From Thermodesulfovibrio sp. (lineage in GTDB: Bacteria > Nitrospirota > Thermodesulfovibrionia > Thermodesulfovibrionales > JdFR-85), in assembly GCA_027050975.1 (NCBI GenBank), contig JALUAR010000258.1, forward strand, positions 1 through 8,135: DNA of 8,135 nucleotides, read 5' to 3'. This document shows, in pieces, positions 1 to 5,217 of this stretch. Position 1 is the stretch's first letter; the number at the start of each line of letters is the position of its first letter. The notes under the pieces are model-generated. The model was not told where the DNA came from. It did not search any database and worked only from the letters and a program-made list of their open reading frames with translations. Position numbers and translations under genes: made by a program.

Positions 1-58
1 TTAATTTTATAAATAATATTAATTTGACAATCATTCCTTGAACATGTGATTTTAAAAT

Positions 59-1228
59 ATGGCAGACAAGAACCTCATTCCTATCTGCTCATGGTGCAAA
101 AAAATCAGGAGTGATACTGACTGCTGGGAGAATATCGAGATATACCTCACCAAAGCAGGATTCGGGGTCTTCACCCATGGAATGTGTCCAGAGTGTGCTG
201 AGAAGATCTTTGAAAAGAGGATATATCTTGAGAGTTATCAGCATATATGTAAGGCCATCAGTTCAAGCCTCTCTCTCAGTGAGGTGCTGAACCTGATAGT
301 GACGAATGTGGTTAAGGTGATGAATGTGAAGGCGAGTATGCTTAGGCTGTTAAACAAGGAGACAAATAAACTTGAAGTTGCTGCCTATTATGGTCTCAGT
401 GAGAAATATGTTAATAAGGGACCAGTTGAATCTGACGCAAGTATCGAGGATGCCCTTAAGGGAAGGCCCGTATCTGTTTATGACATAAAAGAGGACAGGA
501 ATGCCCGTTACAGAAAGGAGGCCCTCCAGGAGGGCATAAGGAGTATCCTTTCCATCCCTCTGAGGGTTAAGAATGAGGTAATAGGTGTTTTAAGAATGTA
601 TACATCCGAGCCTGTAAAATATACGGAAGAGGATCTGAAGTTTGTTACCGCCATTGCCGAGCAGGCTGCAATTGCAATAAACAACGCAAGAGTATTCGAG
701 ACAAGGATTTCAAAGGAGAAGGAGTATCTGAGAGTCTTTGAGGAGGTTACAAAGGCTGTCAGCTCCACTCTTAATCTCAATGAGGTTCTTAACCTGATCG
801 TCAGAAAGCTTCCAGAGGTTATGAATGTGAAGGCAGCAACCATAAGGCTGTTGGATGAGACAGGAGAGAGGCTCAAGCTGGTAGCTGCCCATGGCCTCAG
901 CGAAAGATATCTCAGCAGGGGGCCTGTTGACATGGAGAAGAATATTAAGGATGCACTTCAGCTAAAACCTGTTGCCATATATGATGTTACGACAGACCCC
1001 AGAATTCACTATCGCAAAGAGGCTAAAGAAGAGGGAATTAAGAGTATGCTTACCCTTCCGATAGTTGCCAGGGGAAAGCTCCTGGGGGTGCTGAGGTTGC
1101 TTACAGGAGTGCCGCGCCACTTTGAGGATGAAGAGATAGATTTTGCAGCATCCTTGGCAGAGGTCTGTGGCATAGCCATTGACAATGCCAGGATGTATGA
1201 AGAGCTTTCCCGGAGAAATAGCAAATAG
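59..1228 (+). CDS. Double-GAF sensor protein with N-terminal Cys-rich (CxxC...HGxCPxC) module
   Basis: Predicted cytoplasmic sensor of 389 residues. Residues 8-49 form the module seen in many sensor kinases and response regulators, with C10-x2-C13-KKIR, W23, then H40-G-x-C43-P-x-C46; the four Cys and the His could bind metal or act in redox. In the proteins I know it usually sits at the C-terminus, whereas here it leads. Two GAF domains follow, about 73-212 and 240-379, joined by a charged helix. They are an internal duplication with a 167-codon period: EVLNLIV, MNVKA, LSE.Y...GPV, YRKEA and IA-NA-R recur in register, and a 14-base stretch beginning at 320 recurs at 821. No kinase, cyclase or DNA-binding output domain is present, so any signal must pass to a partner. 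In-frame stops at 47-49 and 53-55 make the ATG at 59 the first possible start. There is no Shine-Dalgarno; a TTGACA lies at 24-29 with no good -10. It probably heads a unit with the next two genes (14- and 5-base gaps). The ligand is unknown. Confidence 0.9.
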   Translation: MADKNLIPICSWCKKIRSDTDCWENIEIYLTKAGFGVFTHGMCPECAEKIFEKRIYLESYQHICKAISSSLSLSEVLNLIVTNVVKVMNVKASMLRLLNKETNKLEVAAYYGLSEKYVNKGPVESDASIEDALKGRPVSVYDIKEDRNARYRKEALQEGIRSILSIPLRVKNEVIGVLRMYTSEPVKYTEEDLKFVTAIAEQAAIAINNARVFETRISKEKEYLRVFEEVTKAVSSTLNLNEVLNLIVRKLPEVMNVKAATIRLLDETGERLKLVAAHGLSERYLSRGPVDMEKNIKDALQLKPVAIYDVTTDPRIHYRKEAKEEGIKSMLTLPIVARGKLLGVLRLLTGVPRHFEDEEIDFAASLAEVCGIAIDNARMYEELSRRNSK

Positions 1229-1242
1229 TGTAAAATACTCCT

Positions 1243-1704
1243 ATGAAAGAGAAACTCCTTTTCTGTTTTGTTATCTTCATGTTGATTGTTCTGTCAGTGC
1301 CAGCCACTGTAGCTGCAGGCTCATCTGGGTCAATCAAAAAGGAACTTCGTGATGTTGTGGAGACAGCAAAAGATAAGGTTGTGGAGGCAAAAGAGAGATT
1401 GCATAAAAGTCTTAGAAAGGACCTGAAAGATATCAAGTCCAAAATCAGTCGGTTGGAAAGGAATCTGAAAAGGGCATCGAAAAAGCAGAAGCGAATGATC
1501 AAGAAACGGCTTAAGAGTCTTAAAAAAGAGGAGAAAGAGATCGAGAAACGCATAGAAAGGCTTTCCGAAAAAGAGAAGGGGTTATTTGGAAATATTAAAA
1601 AGACATTCAGAAAAGGTGTCACTTTCTTGAAGGAACTTTACAGGGACTTCCTCTCCGTTATAAAGGGTGAGAAAGAGTCCAGAACAGAACGTTTGAAGAT
1701 TTAA
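1243..1704 (+). CDS. Secreted, highly basic coiled-coil protein, function unknown
   Basis: Hypothetical protein of 153 residues that I do not recognise. Residues 1-25 look like a Sec signal peptide: K2/K4, a hydrophobic run of about residues 5-19, and a Val-Ala-Ala site before Gly26. It lacks a lipobox at the cleavage point (C8 lies inside the hydrophobic run). The mature part, about 128 residues, is dominated by Lys, Arg and Glu with Leu/Ile at heptad-like spacing from about 31 to 112, so a long helix or coiled coil is expected. The last 40 residues (GLFGNIKKTFRKG onward) are more amphipathic and may touch membrane. The coding strand is strongly purine-rich, which produces a long but spurious antisense frame. 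It lies between the GAF protein (14 bases) and the THEP1 NTPase (5 bases) and is probably co-transcribed. The ATG has no Shine-Dalgarno; a TAAAAT at 1231-1236 sits 6 bases upstream, which would fit a leaderless transcript. Structural or nucleic-acid/polyanion-binding roles are possible but unproven. Confidence 0.8.
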   Translation: MKEKLLFCFVIFMLIVLSVPATVAAGSSGSIKKELRDVVETAKDKVVEAKERLHKSLRKDLKDIKSKISRLERNLKRASKKQKRMIKKRLKSLKKEEKEIEKRIERLSEKEKGLFGNIKKTFRKGVTFLKELYRDFLSVIKGEKESRTERLKI

Positions 1705-1709
1705 AATCA

Positions 1710-2234
1710 ATGGCCGGAGCCTCAAAGAATATTCTCATCACCGGTCCTCCCGGGATAGGTAAAACCACCTTAATTAAAAAACTTGTAAAAGCCCTGGGGA
1801 GACTTAATCCCGGAGGTTTTTATGCCGAGGAGATCAGAAGAGACAGGGTTAGAAAAGGGTTCAAGCTTGTGGGGCTGAACGGTACAGAGGCTGTGTTTGC
1901 CCATGTGGATATAATGAGCCCTTTCAGGGTGGGCAAGTATGGAGTGAATCTGGATGTCTTTGAGGAGTTTTTAGAAGCCACAGAGGCGGAGCTTTTAAGT
2001 GCCGGAATTATACTGATTGATGAAATCGGAAAGATGGAATGCTTTTCAGAGAGATTTATAAGGATAGTAAAAAAGGCATTGGATGCGGATCTGCCTTTTG
2101 TTGCAACAGTAGCCCAGAAGGGCGGAGGCTTTATAGATGAGGTAAAAAAACGAAGAGATGTAAAGCTTTTCAGGATGAGCATGCACAATAGAGACTCTCT
2201 TGTTAAAGAGATACTGGATTACATATCTCTTTAA
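1710..2234 (+). CDS. THEP1-family nucleoside-triphosphatase (COG1618/DUF265)
   Basis: P-loop NTPase of 174 residues, the normal length for THEP1 proteins. Characterised members (Aquifex THEP1, human NTPCR) slowly hydrolyse ATP, GTP and other NTPs to NDP and phosphate; their cellular role is unsettled. Visible motifs in order are Walker A GPPGIGKT at 12-19, the family segment GGFYAEEIR at 35-43 followed by R..GF, the VGKYGVN block at 74-80, Walker B ILIDEIGKME at 101-110 with D104 and E105, and N160-R161 near the end, where the family carries a conserved Arg. All key residues are present, so it should be active and cytoplasmic. Its start lies 5 bases after the coiled-coil gene stop, which supports one operon. 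The Shine-Dalgarno is poor (only GAAG about 11 bases upstream), so translational coupling is plausible. It ends 61 bases before the convergent usp gene, with no clear intrinsic terminator between them. Confidence 0.93.
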   Translation: MAGASKNILITGPPGIGKTTLIKKLVKALGRLNPGGFYAEEIRRDRVRKGFKLVGLNGTEAVFAHVDIMSPFRVGKYGVNLDVFEEFLEATEAELLSAGIILIDEIGKMECFSERFIRIVKKALDADLPFVATVAQKGGGFIDEVKKRRDVKLFRMSMHNRDSLVKEILDYISL

Positions 2235-2295
2235 GGTTTAAAGCAGCCTTCCCTTACCGATGGGCTGATACTTTCTGTTGTCCTGAGCGTTTAAG

Positions 2296-3186
2296 TTAGC
2301 ATACCTTACATATCAGAAAGGAACATGGAGAATGTCTCATGATGTTGCGGGAAACACTTCCCAGTGCTCCCTTTATACCTTTTAGTCCTCTGCATCCGGT
2401 TACAATAATGTCTGCGCTCAGCTTTTCTGCAACAGAGATTATCTCGAATGAAGGGTCTCCCACCTTTATGAGGCTTTTTAAATCAGAAAAACCATCCCTC
2501 AGATATTTCATTGCATGCTCTATTATTCTTTCGGCTTCGGCAAACTCTCTGGTTCTGATTCTTGCAACCTCCTCTTTTATTCTATCGTCTATCTCCATAA
2601 AAAACCTCTCGGGAATGTCATGTGTTGCTGATTGCACAACATGCATGACGGTTATTTCCGAATCTGATCCAAAGGGCATCTTTGAAAGGAATTTGGCTGC
2701 TGCATCGGCAAACTCAGAGCCGTCAGTGGCAAAGAGTATCTTCAGTTTTCCTTTTGGCTCCCATTGCTGCCTTTTGATAGCCAATACAGAGATTGGCGAA
2801 TTAATCACAACGGATCTGGTGGTGCTTCCCACAATAAAAGAGGTGAGCCCTTTCAGGCCCTTTGCTCCCATAACAATAATGTCTGCACCTGCATCGATGG
2901 CAGCATCTATGATAAGTTTTTCAGCCTCACCTTCTTTGATTGTCGTGCTGAGTTTGGCCTCTGTTTTCTTCAGAATATCCATGGCCTGATCAAGGATCTT
3001 TGGAGCAATCTCCTGTTTTATTTCAAAAATAATATCCTGATAGGTATCAATCTCGTGAAGCAACGGTACGTAATGGATAACATGAAGCACGGTGATCTCG
3101 TCTTCGTTGCCAAGGTTCAGATGGGTTAGAAACTTTGCAGCACCTATGGAGTATTCCGAACCATCAACAGCCAATAATATTCTCAT
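2296..3186 (-). CDS. Tandem universal stress protein (two USP domains)
   Basis: UspA-superfamily protein of 296 residues made of two fused USP domains, about 1-138 and 148-294. Each begins with a beta strand ending in DGSE (D8-G-S-E and D155-G-S-E), the adenine/ribose end of the ATP pocket. Domain 1 has the standard phosphate loop G-x2-G-x9-G-S (G107, G110, G120, S121). Domain 2 has G-x2-G-x8-G-S (G264, G267, G276, S277), one residue short of the usual spacing. ATP binding is thus expected in domain 1 and possibly altered in domain 2. Such tandem proteins are cytoplasmic and act as pseudo-dimers in stress or energy-limitation responses, with no known catalytic activity. The ATG is supported by a strong AAAGGAGGGA Shine-Dalgarno with GGAGG at 3195-3199, 8 bases away. 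A sigma70-like promoter lies at 3217-3245, so it can be expressed apart from the upstream sir2 gene. It converges with the THEP1 gene. Confidence 0.95.
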   Translation of the reverse strand: MRILLAVDGSEYSIGAAKFLTHLNLGNEDEITVLHVIHYVPLLHEIDTYQDIIFEIKQEIAPKILDQAMDILKKTEAKLSTTIKEGEAEKLIIDAAIDAGADIIVMGAKGLKGLTSFIVGSTTRSVVINSPISVLAIKRQQWEPKGKLKILFATDGSEFADAAAKFLSKMPFGSDSEITVMHVVQSATHDIPERFFMEIDDRIKEEVARIRTREFAEAERIIEHAMKYLRDGFSDLKSLIKVGDPSFEIISVAEKLSADIIVTGCRGLKGIKGALGSVSRNIMRHSPCSFLICKVC

Positions 3187-3216
3187 AATAAATCCCTCCT
3201 TTCTCTCTGTAAGTAT

Positions 3217-3245
3217 ATCTTATCACATAACAGGTGGGATGACAA
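3217..3245 (-). promoter_or_regulatory. Sigma70-like promoter for the tandem usp gene
   Basis: Read on the minus strand, TTGTCA (3240-3245) is followed by a 17-base spacer and TAAGAT (3217-3222). A TG one base upstream of the -10 gives an extended -10. The predicted transcript start is near 3210, giving a leader of about 24 bases that contains the strong Shine-Dalgarno. This is the best minus-strand promoter match in the window, although it is judged by eye only. Confidence 0.6.
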
Positions 3246-3315
3246 GGATATTTGATCATGAGTCAAAGAGGGATCGTTTCGGCTATGACGGCATCTGTGA
3301 TGAGTAAGAACACTG

Positions 3316-3335
3316 TTCCGCCCCTGGAGGCGGAA
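3316..3335. repeat. Perfect 7-bp hairpin in the sir2-usp gap
   Basis: TTCCGCC (3316-3322) and GGCGGAA (3329-3335) are exact inverted repeats around the 6-base loop CCTGGA. It lies 18 bases past the sir2 stop and 70 bases upstream of the usp promoter -35. No run of T follows on either strand, so it is not a standard intrinsic terminator. It could stabilise the sir2 mRNA 3' end, act as a weak terminator, or be a protein-binding or dispersed palindrome. Confidence 0.55.
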
Positions 3336-3353
3336 TTGCAATGGCCCGGAAAT

Positions 3354-4121
3354 TTATTGTTTTTTTATCAGGTTGATTATTCCTTCCATTACTTCCGAAG
3401 CACTTTCTCTGAAGAGCACTGTAGCCATATGATCGTAAGGGGTTTCGGTTCTGTTTATAAAGATCAGATTTGCTCCGGAGTTGTATGCAAGTCTTGGAAT
3501 TGAGGCAGCGGGTTCAACCTGGAGCGAAGAGCCGATCATGAGAAATACATCAGAGCGGTGGGCAGCCTCAATAGCCCTTCCCATCTCTTTCTCTGGCATG
3601 GCCTGACCAAAGGATACAGTGGCAGGTTTTATGAATCCACCGCAATGGTCACATTTGGGTTCATACCCCACCTGCTCAAGAATACTGTGAATCTCTTCTA
3701 TGGGCCATGTCCTGTTGCAATCAATACATATGGCCTTACGATTTGTTCCGTGAATCTCAACAACTATCTCAGGTGAATTACCAGCGTCCTGATGCAGACC
3801 ATCGATGTTCTGCGTAACAAGGCATTTCAGAATACCCATTCTTTCCAGTTCTGCCAAGGCAAGGTGTGCTTTGTTTGGCTTTGCATGCTTGAGGTTTTCA
3901 AAGAGTTCATGTTTCATCTTCCAGTATCCGACACGAGCCTCATGGTTTGAGATAAATTCCTGATAGGTGACAATCCTATAGCGGTCCCATATCCCACCTG
4001 GACTTCTGAAATCAGGGATGCCTGACTCAGTGGAGATCCCAGCGCCCGTGAAGGCGCAGAGCCATTTTGAGCCTCTGATCAGCTCTGCTGCTTTTTTCAA
4101 TCTCTTATCCAGGGAATTCAT
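3354..4121 (-). CDS. cobB: Sir2-family NAD-dependent protein deacylase (sirtuin)
   Basis: Cytoplasmic sirtuin of 255 residues, full length for bacterial CobB/Sir2. It removes acyl groups from lysines using NAD+, giving nicotinamide and O-acyl-ADP-ribose. Seen in order: GAGIS (26-30) and GIPDFRSP (34-41) in the NAD pocket, TQNIDGLH (103-110), catalytic H124 in EIHG, a zinc ribbon of C132-x2-C135 and C157-x2-C160, VSFGQAMP (169-176) and GSSLQVEPA (197-205). The Tyr-x-x-Arg pair that marks desuccinylase/SIRT5-like enzymes is not intact: Y66 is followed by Met at the Arg position. I therefore infer deacetylase rather than desuccinylase preference. The ATG is the only reasonable start before GAGIS, but it has no Shine-Dalgarno; a TATAAT lies 20 bases upstream, so the leader would be short. 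It lies upstream of usp in the same direction, 167 bases away. The substrate is not deducible; acetyl-CoA synthetase is a common target in the family. Confidence 0.95.
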   Translation of the reverse strand: MNSLDKRLKKAAELIRGSKWLCAFTGAGISTESGIPDFRSPGGIWDRYRIVTYQEFISNHEARVGYWKMKHELFENLKHAKPNKAHLALAELERMGILKCLVTQNIDGLHQDAGNSPEIVVEIHGTNRKAICIDCNRTWPIEEIHSILEQVGYEPKCDHCGGFIKPATVSFGQAMPEKEMGRAIEAAHRSDVFLMIGSSLQVEPAASIPRLAYNSGANLIFINRTETPYDHMATVLFRESASEVMEGIINLIKKQ

Positions 4122-4137
4122 ATAGACATATATCTAT
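4122..4137. promoter_or_regulatory. Near-perfect 16-bp palindrome at the sir2 5' end, possible operator
   Basis: ATAGACATATATCTAT matches its own reverse complement at 14 of 16 positions. It lies directly upstream of the sir2 ATG, across the predicted transcript start. Such a position suits a repressor site or a small leader hairpin, but AT-rich palindromes arise easily by chance. Confidence 0.3.
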
Positions 4138-4141
4138 CTTT

Positions 4142-4147
4142 ATTATA
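4142..4147 (-). promoter_or_regulatory. Candidate -10 box for sir2
   Basis: A consensus TATAAT on the minus strand ends 20 bases before the sir2 ATG, so transcription would start near 4135 with a leader of about a dozen bases and no room for a normal Shine-Dalgarno. No convincing -35 is seen 16-18 bases further upstream. Confidence 0.4.
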
Positions 4148-4279
4148 GCTGTTCTTTTACCTGACGTGTATTAAGTATAAATCATTATATCTGATTGTGA
4201 GAAGTAGCAGATTAATTAGAAATGGTCGGCTCTTACCTCGCGCCATGTTGCTGTTTACAATGCTCTTTGCCGAAAGCCA

Positions 4280-4379
4280 CCGCACCCAATGCGGGTTCGG
4301 GTCTCTGAGCGGAATCCGCATGTTTTCCCGGGGTCTCAGACCCCGAAGGAAACATTCAGAAGCAGGTTACAAACCTGCT
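4280..4379. repeat. REP-like cluster of four short palindromes
   Basis: Four inverted repeats lie within 100 bases: CCGCA/TGCGG (4280-4294, 5-base loop), GCGGA/TCCGC (4309-4319, one-base centre), CGGGGTCT/AGACCCCG (4329-4345, one-base centre) and AGCAGGTT/AACCTGCT (4361-4379, 3-base loop). The third extends imperfectly outward to an ATGTTT/AAACAT pair at 4320-4355. The stretch is visibly richer in GC than its AT-rich flanks. Clusters of this style, and the peptides they encode by accident, are typical of dispersed extragenic palindromes (REP/BIME-type) in many bacterial genomes. No REP-associated transposase lies in the window, so copy number and mobility cannot be judged here. Confidence 0.6.
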
Positions 4380-4439
4380 CCAGCAGAGGGAAATAATGGG
4401 GGAGTTGCTAAAATAGTACCCCGTTTGATTCCATAAAAT

Positions 4440-4468
4440 TTGATAAATATCTGTTTTTTTCGTATACT
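4440..4468 (+). promoter_or_regulatory. Sigma70-like promoter for the orphan abrB/vapB gene
   Basis: TTGATA (4440-4445) and TATACT (4463-4468) are separated by exactly 17 bases, each hexamer one mismatch from consensus. The start of transcription would be near 4475, leaving a 34-base leader that contains a GAGGT Shine-Dalgarno. This is the strongest plus-strand promoter visible in the window. Confidence 0.6.
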
Positions 4469-4480
4469 ATTTTCAGGAAA

Positions 4481-4510
4481 GTAAGACTATAAACTTTGAG
4501 GTAAGACAAT
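4481..4510. promoter_or_regulatory. Direct repeats GTAAGAC(t/a)AT 20 bp apart over the antitoxin RBS and start
   Basis: GTAAGACTAT (4481-4490) and GTAAGACAAT (4501-4510) match at 9 of 10 positions and start exactly 20 bases apart, about two helical turns. The second copy overlaps the end of the Shine-Dalgarno and the start codon. AbrB/MazE-type antitoxins usually repress their own genes by binding repeated sites here, so this is a candidate autoregulatory operator. Binding itself is inference. Confidence 0.4.
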
Positions 4511-4727
4511 GGCTGTTGTAACTATATCATCAAAAGGGCAGTTGGTTATACCAAAACAGGTAAGAGATTCTCTTGGCATAAAACCAAAGCAGAAGGTCAT
4601 TTTGAGAGTAGAAGGAAACCTTATTCTTATAGAGCCATTAAAGGAAAACCCGGCAGAATATTTCTGTGGAATTTTTAAAAAAGGCCCATCTCTAAGCAGA
4701 GCACTTTTGAAAGACCATAAAAATTGA
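4509..4727 (+). CDS. Orphan AbrB/MazE-type antitoxin (VapB-like), no cognate toxin downstream
   Basis: DNA-binding protein of 72 residues. Residues 4-44 form a SpoVT-AbrB swapped-hairpin domain with the typical SSKGQLVIPKQVRDSLGI core and a closing VEGNLILIEPL strand. The tail from 47 (PAEYF.GIFKKGPSLSRALLKDHKN) resembles the toxin-binding tail of VapB antitoxins that pair with PIN toxins, but it stops where relatives usually go on with another charged helical stretch. The ATG follows GAGG at a 7-base distance and a good promoter. Normally a PIN toxin gene would follow on the same strand. Instead the stop is one base from the stop of a convergent PIN gene that has its own antitoxin. It may be a solitary antitoxin or regulator left after toxin loss, an anti-addiction module, or a cross-acting antitoxin. 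It probably represses its own promoter. Confidence 0.85.
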   Translation: MAVVTISSKGQLVIPKQVRDSLGIKPKQKVILRVEGNLILIEPLKENPAEYFCGIFKKGPSLSRALLKDHKN

Positions 4728-4728
4728 G

Positions 4729-5217
4729 TCAAACACTTTCCTTCTGCTCATAGGCTCTGCGCAGTATCTCTGGTAGTTTTTCATTCACAAACTCCGACGG
4801 ACTAAGTATTGTAAATGGATAGTGTTTCCCACCCTTCAGGGGATCAAAATCCTTTTTATCACCTGTTACAAGAAAGTCAACTTCTGCAATTATTGCTGAA
4901 GCAAGAACAGGAGCATCCTTTGGTGCTATATCCCTGCTTAATTTCCTCACCAGTTTCTTATCCGGCAAAGGGATGATCTGTAGATTCAGAAAAGGGAGAT
5001 ATTTTTTGTACACCTTCAGTGCCTGGGGTAGTTTTTTCTTCAGATTACGTTCAATCTCAATAAGGTTGTATTCACCTGTAAAAAACTGGATAAACTCAAA
5101 ATTAAGACAGCAAAGGTCAAGGATTATCCTGGGGTATGATTTATCACTTAGGAGGCCTGACAGAATGACATTAGAGTCAAGAAAGACCTTTACTTTTCTT
5201 GCCGTATGTCTCTTCAA
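4729..5217 (-). CDS. vapC: PIN-domain ribonuclease toxin (VapC-like, PIN_3 type)
   Basis: Predicted Mg2+-dependent RNase of 162 residues, the toxin of a VapBC-type pair. The PIN acidic residues are visible: D14 in VFLDSNV, E54 or E56 in NLIEIERNL, D101 in APKDAPVLASA, and D120 in VTGDKKDF. The sequence style (LDSNVILSGLLS, DAPVLASAI, LVTGDKKDF) fits the family annotated as putative toxin component, PIN family. It is therefore expected to be catalytically competent and held inactive by the upstream AbrB protein. The start is a TTG at 5217, because no ATG or GTG lies before the catalytic D14. A GA-rich stretch (GAGGAGAGGGAAG) upstream can serve as Shine-Dalgarno. The gene overlaps the antitoxin gene by 41 bases, an arrangement that couples translation of the two. 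Its 3' end meets the plus-strand orphan antitoxin with a one-base gap. Confidence 0.88.
   Translation of the reverse strand: MKRHTARKVKVFLDSNVILSGLLSDKSYPRIILDLCCLNFEFIQFFTGEYNLIEIERNLKKKLPQALKVYKKYLPFLNLQIIPLPDKKLVRKLSRDIAPKDAPVLASAIIAEVDFLVTGDKKDFDPLKGGKHYPFTILSPSEFVNEKLPEILRRAYEQKESV

Larger units (their letters stand above)
4122..4508. other. 387-base divergent intergenic region between sir2 and the orphan antitoxin
   Basis: From the sir2 side it holds the palindrome and TATAAT described separately, then about 130 bases (4148-4279) with no recognisable signal. A GC-rich palindrome cluster (4280-4379) follows, then the plus-strand promoter of the antitoxin gene (4440-4468) and a pair of direct repeats up to the start codon. 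A plus-strand open frame at 4197-4436 is best explained as read-through of the palindromes and not a gene, because its product is low in hydrophobic core residues and consists of the Arg/Gly/Pro-rich pattern typical of translated repeats. No RNA gene was recognised. Confidence 0.6.

Noticed and set aside
508..933. Minus-strand open frame of 141 codons
   Set aside because: It is the antisense of the GAF protein; Ser/Leu-rich shadow composition and no RBS.
1101..1622. Minus-strand open frame of 173 codons
   Set aside because: It is the antisense of the purine-rich coiled-coil gene, giving a Phe/Leu/Ser-rich product; it also runs into the GAF gene.
2235..2295. Possible bidirectional terminator between THEP1 and usp
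   Set aside because: Only CAGCC/GGCTG with a 14-base loop and short AAGG/CCTT pairs are seen, with no T-run; too weak to call.
2339..2989. Plus-strand open frame of 216 codons
   Set aside because: It lies opposite the usp gene, whose two domains and RBS are clear; the product is a Ser/Ala/Ile-rich shadow.
3252..3503. Plus-strand open frame across the sir2-usp gap
   Set aside because: It runs antisense into the sirtuin 3' end, lacks an RBS, and spans the 3316-3335 hairpin.
4280..4379. CRISPR array
   Set aside because: The palindromes differ from one another and there is no regular repeat-spacer pattern.
4197..4436. Plus-strand open frame of 79 codons
   Set aside because: It is read through the palindrome cluster; the Arg/Gly/Pro-rich product is typical of translated repeats and there is no RBS.
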